Shown piece after piece: positions 26,120-34,057 of a DNA stretch of 54,130 bases. Position 1 is the first letter of the stretch. Each line of letters starts with the position of its first letter. A program made the position numbers and the translations under genes. The DNA is from an uncultured Planctomycetales bacterium (lineage in GTDB: Bacteria; Planctomycetota; Planctomycetia; Pirellulales; Thermoguttaceae): NCBI GenBank assembly GCA_946541595.1, contig CAMNJU010000003.1, positions 1 to 54,130 of the forward strand. The letters run 5' to 3'. A model generated the notes under the pieces. The model saw nothing but the letters and a program-made list of their open reading frames with translations, ran no database searches and had not been told where the DNA came from.

Positions 26120-26755
26120 ATGGGGCGACGCGACAGGAACGCGGGGGCGTATGAAGGCGGAGAACCGCCGCCTCTTTAGAAAACCTTCTTCAATACTGAA
26201 GAAAAGGTGTGGAGGGAGTCGTTATACTCGTTAAACTTTGTGTGATTTAACGTTGTGTTTTCCGTTAAAAACTGTATGAGTCGTTTAGTCGCTAAACGAG
26301 AAGACGAAATTTGACGTAAAAGGGAAATTTTTACAAAAAGGATTGAATTCCCCCCTGTAAATCTACGATAAACATTTCAGCGAAAGAAGACGTCCTCGGT
26401 CAGCGTAGGCCGGGTATGCGTTATGTTTGACGTTTTTCCTTTCGTTGCGCAGGCAAACTGTTCCGCTCATTTGCGTATTTCGGGTTGGGACGGTGTTCGC
26501 GAACTCCGTAGCGTTGGAGCGCGCGCGCGGCCTAGTTTGGAAACAGTAACAACACGAATATCCGAGATCACGCAAACGTATCATTCGATCGTTGCGCTAA
26601 GTAACGCGCGGCGTTTACGCTGGTCGTTTCTTATTCGCAGGACGCGAAAGGATTCGTAGGATGCGAATAGTCGGGTCGTCCGTTACGGTTCGGCACGACC
26701 GGCGAAACGAAGGTAGTTATATCGATCGATAACAGATCTTGGCAGGAGGAAAGGC
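26120..26755. other. 636-bp gene-free interval with two palindromes
   Basis: No credible gene on either strand. It contains CGTTAAA/TTTAACG (26229-26252) and a perfect 8-bp hairpin TCGTTTAG-TCG-CTAAACGA (26281-26299). The left part is AT-rich and the right part is coding-like in composition but without a plausible frame. No convincing promoter for the BON gene was found. Confidence 0.5.
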
Positions 26756-27565
26756 ATGCGACGTTTGTTCGTACCGATTTGTTTCGGCTTACTTATCGCT
26801 CTCGGCGTTCCGAGCGTTCAGGCCGGTAACCAGGAAGAAGCCAACAGAATTGCTCAACGGCTGACGCAACAATATCCGCAATACAATATTGAAGTCGCCT
26901 ATCAGGAAGGTACGGTTCGTCTTCGCGGCGACGTCGCTTCCGAAGCGGATCGTGACGAAATTGCTAATTTCGTTCGTCACATTCCGAAAGTTCGCGCGGT
27001 ATCCGAGACGATGAACGTCACGCCGAACGCGTTCCAGCAGCCCGCGGCGATTCGTCCGGTTCAGGCGCTCACGCCTGTCGCGCAGCAGCCCGTCGTTTAC
27101 GGCGCTGAAGCTCAGCCGGTCGTTCAGGCGACCGTTGGCGCCGACGGCGTCCAGGCGTCTGTCGCGGCTCCGCAGGCCGCCGTTCCCGCCTACGCCGCCG
27201 GAACTCCGATTGGCGTTCCGATCGACGCGACTGGCGCCGCGACCGCCGTTCGTTCCCCGAGCGACTACTTCGCTCCGCAAGGCGCTCAGACCCCCGCCGT
27301 CCAGAACGGCCGTCCGAACGTCCCGAATTACGCTTGGCCGAGCTATGCGAGCTATCCGAATTACTCGCAGGTCGCTTATCCGAAAGCTTACGAAAACAAC
27401 GCGTTCCCCTATGTCGGACCGTTCTATCCCTATCCGGAAGTTCCGCTTGGATGGCGCAAGGTTACGATGCAGTGGCACGACGGTTACTGGTGGGTTGATT
27501 TCAACGACGGTTCCAAGAATGGTCCGTTCTCCCCGCTCTTCCGTCAGCGGATGCAATATCACTAA
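26756..27565 (+). CDS. exported BON-domain protein
   Basis: The product has 269 residues. A clear signal peptide (about 1-23, ending SVQAGN) is followed by a BON domain at about residues 25-90, with the pattern GTVRLRGDVASEADRDEIAN and VRAVSETMNV. BON domains bind phospholipid membranes or are found in osmotically induced envelope proteins. The middle is Ala/Pro/Val-rich, then Tyr/Pro-rich (YPNYSQVAYPKAY), and the end is a compact aromatic block (RKVTMQWHDGYWWVDFNDGS) that looks conserved and structural. GGAGG precedes the ATG. It is a single-gene unit with its own terminator and is probably periplasmic or attached to the envelope. Confidence 0.88.
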   Translation: MRRLFVPICFGLLIALGVPSVQAGNQEEANRIAQRLTQQYPQYNIEVAYQEGTVRLRGDVASEADRDEIANFVRHIPKVRAVSETMNVTPNAFQQPAAIRPVQALTPVAQQPVVYGAEAQPVVQATVGADGVQASVAAPQAAVPAYAAGTPIGVPIDATGAATAVRSPSDYFAPQGAQTPAVQNGRPNVPNYAWPSYASYPNYSQVAYPKAYENNAFPYVGPFYPYPEVPLGWRKVTMQWHDGYWWVDFNDGSKNGPFSPLFRQRMQYH

Positions 27566-27618
27566 TTGCATAGCGTGAGCCCGAACGAAAAGGTTCGGGG
27601 TTAGCGAGCCAAACTGAA

Positions 27619-27653
27619 ACGCCGATCGACGGTCAAGTCGGTCGGCGTTTTTG
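27619..27653 (+). terminator. intrinsic terminator after the BON gene
   Basis: AACGCCGATCGAC pairs with GTCGGTCGGCGTT around a short loop, one mismatch, ending in five T. A second hairpin (CCCGAAC/GTTCGGG) lies just before it. Confidence 0.8.
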
Positions 27654-27693
27654 CGTTTTGACCGCGCCGTGCGGCCGTCCCGGCAAATGCGGC

Positions 27694-27721
27694 TTGCGCG
27701 GCGCGGAAATCGCGCTATAAT
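27694..27721 (+). promoter_or_regulatory. promoter of the FmdB-type zinc ribbon gene
   Basis: TTGCGC (27694-27699), 16-base spacer, TATAAT (27716-27721). Confidence 0.6.
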
Positions 27722-27813
27722 CGGGAACGCAAGCGCGGTATTTGCGCGCCGCCGTTCGAGCGCGGACCGTGCACAGGGAGCGCGCGGGAAAACATACAGA
27801 AAGAGAACGAGAA

Positions 27814-28041
27814 ATGCCTGTTTACGAATATAAATGCGAGAAGTGTGGGGCGGTCTTTGAGGAGCTGGTTCGCAATCAGTCGGAAAAACCGAACTGTCCC
27901 GACTGCCATTCCGACGCCGTCGTTAAGCGCATGAGCGCGCCCGCCACGCAGCACGGCGGCGCGTCCGACGTACCTTGCGGAAACGATTGCGGCGGAGCGC
28001 ATGCCCATTCGTGCGGCTGCGGCTGCTGTCATCATCACTAA
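27814..28041 (+). CDS. FmdB-family zinc ribbon protein
   Basis: The product has 75 residues starting MPVYEYKCEKCG, the family hallmark. Two CxxC pairs (C8/C11 and C28/C31) form the zinc ribbon typical of FmdB/CxxC_CxxC_SSSS regulatory proteins. After residue 40 the sequence turns into a His/Gly/Cys-rich tail (HAHSCGCGCCHHH) that could bind additional metal. The start at 27814 is chosen on the family N-terminus; a longer frame from 27742 would add 24 atypical residues. It is followed by a terminator shared with the convergent tatC. The role is probably regulatory or metal-related; no partner is visible. Confidence 0.92.
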   Translation: MPVYEYKCEKCGAVFEELVRNQSEKPNCPDCHSDAVVKRMSAPATQHGGASDVPCGNDCGGAHAHSCGCGCCHHH

Positions 28042-28076
28042 ATTGCCGCCGCGCCGAATAAGTTCGACGAAACGTA

Positions 28077-28117
28077 AAACGCCCCGACAGGCTTTGCGGC
28101 CGATCGGGGCGTTTTTT
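28077..28117. terminator. bidirectional terminator between the FmdB-type gene and tatC
   Basis: AACGCCCCGA pairs with TCGGGGCGTT, flanked by A and T runs on both sides (six T on the plus strand, four on the minus), serving two convergent genes. Confidence 0.85.
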
Positions 28118-28159
28118 ATTTGCGCGAACCGTCAAGCGCGTGCTCGAAGGCCGATAGGG

Positions 28160-29305
28160 TCAGTCTTCCCACTCCTCCTCGAATTCGCTCTTTTTGCGCG
28201 GGAAGAGCACACAGAGCCCGACGCCGCCGAAATAGAGGATAATGAGGCACGAGAGCATAATGATCATGCTCCACGGATCCGGAGGGGTAATAAGCATCGC
28301 CAAGCACGCGACGCTGAAAATGGCGATTCGCCACTTCTCCATATAGACCTTAATCGTAAAGATCTGCAGCCGTTCGAGTACAAACATTGCCAGCGGCAGC
28401 TGGAACGCGACGCCGAACGCGACGGGAACGAGGAGCGCGAAGTTCAGCCATTCGCTGATGCGCGTGTCGGGCTCGATATTCATTCCGGCGTTAAAGCGGA
28501 ACAGGAACGCCAGCATGAACTCAAAGACGATAAAGAACGCGATCGCGAATCCGCTCAGAAAGAGCGTAATGCTCAGCGGGAGGAAACGGTAGACGTACCT
28601 CTTTTCGTGAGGATAGAGGCCCGCTCCTACGAATCGCCAGAAGTAGTAGAAGACGCCGGGACTCCCAAAAATAATTCCGAGAAAGAACGCCGTCTTCAGA
28701 AAGATAATGAACGACTCCTGAACCGAAAGGGCGCGTGTGCGCGAACGCGGATCTTCCGCGATCTTTTCCCACAGAATAATCATGACCGGCTCGCTTGGAC
28801 TCGTCGCGGCGGACAGACTGGTTTGCGTTATCGCCTCATGTTTGAAATCGCCGAAATTATCTACCAGTTTGAGCGTTTCAAGGCGTTTGCGCTCGTCTTG
28901 AGGCAGAGATTTGGGGACTGTCGCGTCGACGCCCGCGTTTCGTATCGTTTCAAGATCGTGCGGGAAGACGTAGTACGGATGCGCCGTCATGTGCAGTTTT
29001 GCGGGCATGGACGCGAGATTCGGATCGTATCCGGCCTCGCGGAGTTCCGCGCGTTTGCTCTGGAGCTGATGCTGCGACTGGAGAATATGATAGTTTTCGA
29101 GCGATTTTTTAAGCGGATGCTGAATATATTCGACCGCCATAGTCGCCAGAGACGGGTAGGGGCCGAGAGGAATGACCGAGATAATCAGGCCGACGGTAAT
29201 CGACATGATCGCGCCGATCAAGCATACGCGCAATTCGTCGAGATGTTCAAGGAACGACATCGACGACTGATCAAACAGATCTTCGTCTCGCTTAGTTCGC
29301 GGCAT
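28160..29305 (-). CDS. tatC: Sec-independent protein translocase TatC with enlarged first periplasmic loop
   Basis: The product has 381 residues against about 250 for typical TatC. The twin-arginine receptor motif SFLEHLDELR is at 17-26, followed by TM1 (about 27-47). An unusually long first periplasmic loop (about 48-197) comes next, then TM2-TM6, including FGVAFQLPLAMFVL and the conserved ITPPDPWSM turn. TatC binds the twin-arginine signal peptides of folded exported proteins in the inner membrane, with TatA/TatB, which are not in this window. AGGAATATAGCA precedes the ATG at 29305; a longer frame to 29356 lacks this support. The C-terminal tail (KKSEFEEEWED) is acidic. It is divergent from the AAA/Fis-type regulator gene and has a strong promoter at 29396-29424. 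Confidence 0.95.
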   Translation of the reverse strand: MPRTKRDEDLFDQSSMSFLEHLDELRVCLIGAIMSITVGLIISVIPLGPYPSLATMAVEYIQHPLKKSLENYHILQSQHQLQSKRAELREAGYDPNLASMPAKLHMTAHPYYVFPHDLETIRNAGVDATVPKSLPQDERKRLETLKLVDNFGDFKHEAITQTSLSAATSPSEPVMIILWEKIAEDPRSRTRALSVQESFIIFLKTAFFLGIIFGSPGVFYYFWRFVGAGLYPHEKRYVYRFLPLSITLFLSGFAIAFFIVFEFMLAFLFRFNAGMNIEPDTRISEWLNFALLVPVAFGVAFQLPLAMFVLERLQIFTIKVYMEKWRIAIFSVACLAMLITPPDPWSMIIMLSCLIILYFGGVGLCVLFPRKKSEFEEEWED

Positions 29306-29395
29306 TGCTATATTCCTATATCCGCGTCGCCGACCGCGGCGCGCGGGAAATGTCAAAGTGAACGGCGCTTGAACGCCGACCGTTATACTTTGCCT

Positions 29396-29424
29396 AGTAT
29401 AATCTATCTTGCCGATTTTGACAA
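29396..29424 (-). promoter_or_regulatory. tatC promoter
   Basis: Minus strand TTGTCA (29419-29424), 17-base spacer, TATACT (29396-29401). Confidence 0.7.
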
Positions 29425-29514
29425 GTATTAATTTGACCGTTCTCTATCTTTTGCCTGGGGCCGCGCGCCGATTTTGCGGGCGCTTTCTTTTTAAAATCCC
29501 GGGGGCGACGCTGC

Positions 29515-29543
29515 TTGAAATATTATTTGCGTGCGACTATACT
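29515..29543 (+). promoter_or_regulatory. promoter of the AAA/Fis-type regulator gene
   Basis: TTGAAA (29515-29520), 17-base spacer, TATACT (29538-29543). Confidence 0.65.
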
Positions 29544-29597
29544 AAACGTGGCCGCGGCTGAGCGGTCATGAGCCGGTTCCTTTTATTGAGAGACGTA

Positions 29598-30533
29598 ATG
29601 GCGCTGCGATTTTCTGAAAATATTGATTTCGTCGGTTTCACGACGACGCTCCGAACCGCGTACGAGCGCGCGTCGCTGGCGTCGGAATCGCGAATTCCCG
29701 TCTTTCTTCTGGGCGAGCCCGGCGTCGGCAAAGAGACGTTTGCGCGCGCTATTGCCGAGGGCGCGTTTGTCAAACTGCGCTGCGATCTGCTTGCGCCGCG
29801 GCGCTGGACCGATCTTCTTTCCGACACATTTGACGGTTTCCCGTTCGAGTTTTCCGATTCGGCGGCGCTCTTTCTCGAGGGAATCGAGACGGTTCCCAAA
29901 GCGGTTCAGAGGCGATTCGCGGCGATCGTGCGTTCGGCGTCGTTTAAGCCGCGCGTCCTTTTGAGCTCGACGGTTCCGTATCGGGAATTACGCGAGCGCG
30001 GCGTCTTTGCGCCCGAGTTCGACGCGCTTCTAACCGCGTTTCCGATCTTTTTACCTCCATTGCGCGACCGCGGAGCCGACGTCGCGGAGCTTGCGTCTGT
30101 TTTCTTGCGCGACGCGTGCCGACGGCTCGGCGTCTGGCCGAGGGGACTGACTGAACGCGAGCTCGACCAGATTCGAAAGACCGAATTTCCAGACAATCTC
30201 GACGGTCTGCGCCGCCTCATGGAGCATGCCGCCCTTTCGGGATCGCTTCCTCGCGAAGCGCCCGAGCGCTCCCCCGAGCTCGAACGCGAACCGGCGCGCA
30301 CGCCGTCGCCCGCTCGTCAAACCGTTCCAATTCCGGAAGAGGAGAACGACGGGCGGTTTCTGTCGCTCGACGAGTCGATTTCGCGCCACATTGAGCGCGC
30401 GCTCCGGCTAACAAACGGGGTAGTCGAGGGTAAAAACGGCGCGGCGGCCCTTTTACAGATTAATCCTTACACGCTGCGTTCCCGCATGCGCAAAATGAAA
30501 ATCGATTGGACGAAATTTCGAGACGAGCCCTGA
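29598..30533 (+). CDS. compact sigma54-activator-like AAA protein with Fis-type HTH
   Basis: The product has 311 residues from ATG 29598 (an ATG at 29568 would add ten). A Walker A motif GEPGVGKE lies at about 39-46. The segment FPIFLPPLRDRGADVAEL matches the sigma54-interaction AAA family (usually LPPLRERxxDI). A C-terminal Fis-like helix-turn-helix is seen in NGAAALLQINPYTLRSRMRKM. The ATPase domain is shortened: the GAFTGA loop that contacts sigma54 is missing, and the region after Walker A (RWTDLLSDTFDGF) is much reduced. No receiver or sensor domain precedes it. It is therefore either a DNA-binding regulator that no longer activates sigma54, or a degenerate relative. It stands divergently from tatC. 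Confidence 0.82.
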   Translation: MALRFSENIDFVGFTTTLRTAYERASLASESRIPVFLLGEPGVGKETFARAIAEGAFVKLRCDLLAPRRWTDLLSDTFDGFPFEFSDSAALFLEGIETVPKAVQRRFAAIVRSASFKPRVLLSSTVPYRELRERGVFAPEFDALLTAFPIFLPPLRDRGADVAELASVFLRDACRRLGVWPRGLTERELDQIRKTEFPDNLDGLRRLMEHAALSGSLPREAPERSPELEREPARTPSPARQTVPIPEEENDGRFLSLDESISRHIERALRLTNGVVEGKNGAAALLQINPYTLRSRMRKMKIDWTKFRDEP

Positions 30534-30604
30534 CGCAATCGCCGAATCGCCGCGCCGGCCGATTCGGACGGTCCGTCCGTATACTTTAAGGAGCCTAAGT
30601 TCAG

Positions 30605-31636
30605 ATGAAACGACGCGATCTTCTGGCGGCGATACCGACGTTCGCCGCGCTCTTACCCTGCGGCGGTATCAACGCGCTGCTCGCCGACGAACCCGAGAAA
30701 CACGAGGGGCAAAAGCGTCTGCCGCCGACCCGGCTGCGCAGAGGCGCGGATCCCTGGGTCATCGAATACAAAGGGAAATACTACTGGAGCCAGTCGAATA
30801 ATCCCAGAAGGCAAATTTGCATTTGGGAGTCTGACTCCCTCGACAGTCCGGGCGAACGCCGAAGCGTATGGCAGGCGCCCGCGAACGGTCCTTATTCCCG
30901 CGAACTTTGGGCGCCGGAAATTCACTTTGTCGACGGACGGTTCTATATTCTCTTTGCCGCAGACGACGGTCAGAATAAGAATCATCTTTCGTACGCGCTC
31001 GTTTCCGAGACGGACGATCCGTTCTCGACATACGAATTGACCGGGCCTTTCTATACGGGCGATTCTCCCGATTTGAAGTCGGAGAATCGCTGGGCGATCG
31101 ATTCGACGCTCTTCTTCTATCGCGGGAAACGCTATCTCATTTGGTCCGGCTGGGAAGACGACCGCGACGTCCAATTTCTGTATATAGCGCCGCTGCGGGA
31201 CGACGAGATGCAGACGGCGGCGCCGCGCGTGCGTATCTGCGCGAACGACGATTACCTCTGGGAACGCGTTGAAGAGCGGATTGGAACGCGCGGGTTGGCT
31301 GAGGGGCCCGAGATACTTTACGCCCCGAAAGGCCGGATCTTTCTGTCGTATTCCTGCGGCGCAAGCTGGCTCCCGACCTATAAGATCGGCATGCTCGAGC
31401 TCATAGGAGACGATCCGCTCGATCCAAAGTCGTGGAAGAAATGGGATAAGCCGTGGTTCCAGAGCGACGAATTTCAGTTTGGCGTCGGACACGGATCCTT
31501 TATTCAGGATAAGACCGGACAGACGCGCTACGTCTATCACGCAAAAACCAAGCGCGCCGGAGGCTGGGACGACCGCGAGGTCTTTTGGAGATACGTCGAT
31601 TTCGACGACGAAGGAACGCCCAGAATTAGATACTGA
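30605..31636 (+). CDS. exported glycoside hydrolase family 43 protein
   Basis: The product has 343 residues. A twin-arginine-like start (MKRRDLLAAIP) and hydrophobic stretch to about residue 26 suggest export, possibly by Tat. The five-bladed beta-propeller of GH43 is indicated by the three catalytic positions in order: D49 in GADPWV (base), D166 in WAIDSTLFFY (pKa modulator), and E233 in LAEGPEILY (acid). GH43 enzymes act on arabinan, xylan or related side chains, with inversion; the exact substrate is not readable. AGGAG precedes the start. It is convergent with the GH16 gene, so the two may serve the same polysaccharide-use programme. Confidence 0.92.
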   Translation: MKRRDLLAAIPTFAALLPCGGINALLADEPEKHEGQKRLPPTRLRRGADPWVIEYKGKYYWSQSNNPRRQICIWESDSLDSPGERRSVWQAPANGPYSRELWAPEIHFVDGRFYILFAADDGQNKNHLSYALVSETDDPFSTYELTGPFYTGDSPDLKSENRWAIDSTLFFYRGKRYLIWSGWEDDRDVQFLYIAPLRDDEMQTAAPRVRICANDDYLWERVEERIGTRGLAEGPEILYAPKGRIFLSYSCGASWLPTYKIGMLELIGDDPLDPKSWKKWDKPWFQSDEFQFGVGHGSFIQDKTGQTRYVYHAKTKRAGGWDDREVFWRYVDFDDEGTPRIRY

Positions 31637-31743
31637 TCGAGACGCGCGCCGCGCGCGGCCGGGGTTCGCCGGGCTGCGTGCGGTTTTTGCGTTTCTGTTT
31701 TCTGTTCGGGGGACGGAACGTTTGTCCAGTCCCCCGGCGTTCG

Positions 31744-32664
31744 TTATTGATAGACGCGAACGTAGTCGATTTTGAAATCGGTCGGGCAGGTATCTTCGGC
31801 AATTTCGCCGCCCCAGGCGCCGCCGATCGCGGTATTGAGAATGATATAGTGCGGCTTATCGAAAGGCCACACGCCCGTCTTGCTCTCTTCTTCCGACTTT
31901 TTGAATTCGAGAACGGGCTTGTCGTCGACGAGAATGAGCATCTTTTCGGGCGTCCATTCGAGAGCGTAGACGTAATACTGCTCTTCCGGCCGGTCGAGAA
32001 GGAGGTTTGATCCTTTACTGACGACCTCCCAATTCTTGCCGCCCTTTTTGCGCATGTGAATCGTACCGTGGGCGCGATGGGGCGTGTGTCCGACGTACTC
32101 CATGACGTCGATTTCACCGCAGCCGGGCCATCCGATCTGCTTAATATTCGTTCCCATCATCCAGATAGCGGGCCAAATTCCTTTTCCTGTCGGGAGTTGG
32201 GCGCGAACTTCGACGCGTCCGTACAGCCACGAGGCCGTGTCGATCGTTTCGATCGCCGCAGAGGTGTACTCGGCTTCTTTGAGTCCGTTGTTCCTCGGCT
32301 TACCCTCGATATTGTATTTTTCTTTAATCGTCCGAATGGTCAGGACGCCGTCTTTTTGGAAGACGTTTTCTAATCGCGCGTCGGTATAATACTGCGATTC
32401 GTTATTGCGAATATAGCCGACTTCGTACGTCCACTTTTTGGCGTCGGGCAGGCCTTCGCCGTTGAATTCGTCGTTCCAGACGAGCTTTAATTCGCGTCCG
32501 TCGGTCGTTTGGACCGTTTGGGGCGCGTCCGAATCCGAAACGCTCACGGCAAGCCGCGCCGGATCAAGTTTCTGATCCGGTTCGCCGCTGAACGCCGTTC
32601 CGGAAGCGAGCGCCGCGGCGAGCGCGAACGAGACGCTGAAAATGATTTTTGCGGAGTTATTCAT
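31744..32664 (-). CDS. exported glycoside hydrolase family 16 protein (laminarinase/beta-glucanase type)
   Basis: The product has 306 residues. A signal peptide (about 1-26, ending TAFSG) is followed by the GH16 jelly roll. The catalytic signature is E184-I-D186-V-M-E189 (GEIDVMEYVG), with E184 nucleophile and E189 acid/base. Also visible are WNDEFNGEGL at the N-terminus, WPAIWMMG, the AHGTIH strand, YVYALEWTPE and a C-terminal IDYVRVYQ ending typical of the family. Likely substrates are beta-1,3 or mixed-linkage glucans. AAGGA before the ATG at 32664 supports this start instead of one at 32700. It follows cmk on the same strand by 51 bases. Confidence 0.94.
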   Translation of the reverse strand: MNNSAKIIFSVSFALAAALASGTAFSGEPDQKLDPARLAVSVSDSDAPQTVQTTDGRELKLVWNDEFNGEGLPDAKKWTYEVGYIRNNESQYYTDARLENVFQKDGVLTIRTIKEKYNIEGKPRNNGLKEAEYTSAAIETIDTASWLYGRVEVRAQLPTGKGIWPAIWMMGTNIKQIGWPGCGEIDVMEYVGHTPHRAHGTIHMRKKGGKNWEVVSKGSNLLLDRPEEQYYVYALEWTPEKMLILVDDKPVLEFKKSEEESKTGVWPFDKPHYIILNTAIGGAWGGEIAEDTCPTDFKIDYVRVYQ

Positions 32665-32715
32665 TGGGGGTTCCTTGTTGTTAACGTCTTGAAAATACAC
32701 GTTGTCACAGCGCGG

Positions 32716-33402
32716 TCAGCCGCGCGCCGGCCCTTGCAGGCATATCAGTTTGGATCTTGCGACGCGCTCCATTTCGTCGACGACCTGTTCGACCGTCTTG
32801 CCGTCGGACTCCACGACCGTCGCGTCGTCCGGCTGGCGGAGCGGCCCCACCTCGCGTTCCGAATCGCTTCGGTCGCGGTCGATTATCTGGGCGAGGACGT
32901 CGTCGAACGAAGCCGCGTCGCCGCGCTGCGCCAGTTCGCCCATACGCCGTCTGGCGCGTTCTTCCGGCGAGGCGGTCAAATAGAATTTACAGCGCGCGTC
33001 CGGAAAGACGACCGTTCCCTGATCGCGGCCTTCGGTCGCAACGGGCCGCGCCAGCCCGATACGCCGCTGCTGCTCCACGAGGATCGCGCGAACCGAAGGC
33101 GCGTTTGCCGGATAACGTACCGATTGCGAGACTTCCGGCGCGCGCACTGCGTCCGTTACGTCTTCTCCGTCGAGAAAAGTACGGCCCGAAAGCGATTCGA
33201 TCCGGCATGCCGACGCGAGCCGCGCGAGCGCCGATTCATCTTGAAGATTGACCTTTTCCCGAAGCGCGCGCAGCGCCACGGCGCGGTACATGGCGCCCGT
33301 ATTGAGATAGTCTATGCCGAGCCGCTGCGCGAGCGCGCGCGTCGTTACGCTTTTGCCCGCTCCGGCGGGGCCGTCGACGGCGACGACGTCAATTCCTGTC
33401 AT
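32716..33402 (-). CDS. cmk: cytidylate kinase
   Basis: The product has 228 residues, the usual length. Motifs: P-loop GPAGAGKS (11-18), LNTGAMYRAVAL, the DGEDVTDAVRAPEVSQ segment, GRDQGTVVFPDARCKFYLTA, and RDRSDSEREVGPLR near the C-terminus. The enzyme phosphorylates CMP/dCMP to the diphosphates in the cytoplasm. GAAGGG precedes the ATG. It is transcribed from a promoter at 33464-33492 and lies upstream of the GH16 gene on the same strand, which is probably coincidental. Confidence 0.96.
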   Translation of the reverse strand: MTGIDVVAVDGPAGAGKSVTTRALAQRLGIDYLNTGAMYRAVALRALREKVNLQDESALARLASACRIESLSGRTFLDGEDVTDAVRAPEVSQSVRYPANAPSVRAILVEQQRRIGLARPVATEGRDQGTVVFPDARCKFYLTASPEERARRRMGELAQRGDAASFDDVLAQIIDRDRSDSEREVGPLRQPDDATVVESDGKTVEQVVDEMERVARSKLICLQGPARG

Positions 33403-33463
33403 ATTGTCTTACCCTTCATAATCGCGCGCGGCGCGCAAATGCCGCGTGTAAATGTTTGACGCT

Positions 33464-33492
33464 ATTGTACAGAGGCGGCGGCCAAAACGCAA
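33464..33492 (-). promoter_or_regulatory. cmk promoter
   Basis: Minus strand TTGCGT (33487-33492), 17-base spacer, TACAAT (33464-33469). Confidence 0.6.
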
Positions 33493-33905
33493 CAGCCTTA
33501 TAAAAACGGCGGTCTATTTTGAATGCGGTTCGGATAAAAACGTTTGTATGGATAACAAATATTAGGCAAGTCGGGAGATGTGAAAAAAAGAATTGTTTTC
33601 TAAAGAATTTACTTGATAAAATCGGTTGTCTAAGTAAAATGCGAAAGATTTTGAAAGACTGGGGTATGCCGCGTCGTCTTTGACTCGCGAATTGCGCGCG
33701 CGACGCCGATTCGCTCCGTTGGCGTTTGGGGCCGGTTCGGTTGCGAATTAAATAGAAATCGCGTTTCGCACGCATATTTACGCTTAAAGACAATCAAAGG
33801 TTTGTAACGGTTGTTTTATTTCGGAGCTTTTTTATAGACGTGATAAATGCGACTGTTAGAACGGCGTACACTTGACAAGTCTTGATATTGTTTGACGTAA
33901 AGACG
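33493..33905. other. AT-rich divergent intergenic region between cmk and the sigma factor gene
   Basis: No credible gene. It contains an inverted repeat TTTACTT (33608-33614) / AAGTAAA (33632-33638) and a near-palindromic ACTTGACAAGT around 33871-33881. Both could be operators for the downstream sigma gene. Confidence 0.4.
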
Positions 33906-33934
33906 TTGACACAGCTCCGCAAAGCGCCGATAAA
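33906..33934 (+). promoter_or_regulatory. promoter of the RpoD-type sigma factor gene
   Basis: TTGACA (33906-33911), 17-base spacer, GATAAA (33929-33934). A second TTGACA at about 33873 has no good -10 partner. Confidence 0.5.
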
Positions 33935-34057
33935 AAGGCAGGCGGACGTTTTGACGCGCTGTTTTTCGGCGTGTCGGACGGGCAGGGTTGCCAACGGTAT
34001 AGGGCCACGTGGAACGTTGGCGCGATTGTTATACGACGAATAGGAGCGCCGTTTTCA

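Noticed and set aside
28001..29431. 476-codon plus-strand frame opposite tatC
   Set aside because: No family features, no ribosome-binding site, antisense to tatC, and overlaps the terminator between convergent genes.
30560..30600. Near-palindrome CGGACGGTCCGTCCG with TATACT before the GH43 gene as promoter/operator
   Set aside because: The -10-like TATACT has no acceptable -35 partner, and the palindrome is imperfect; too weak to list as a feature.
33416..33793. 125-codon minus-strand frame upstream of cmk
   Set aside because: Covers the cmk promoter and AT-rich operator-like sequence; no recognisable motif or ribosome-binding site.
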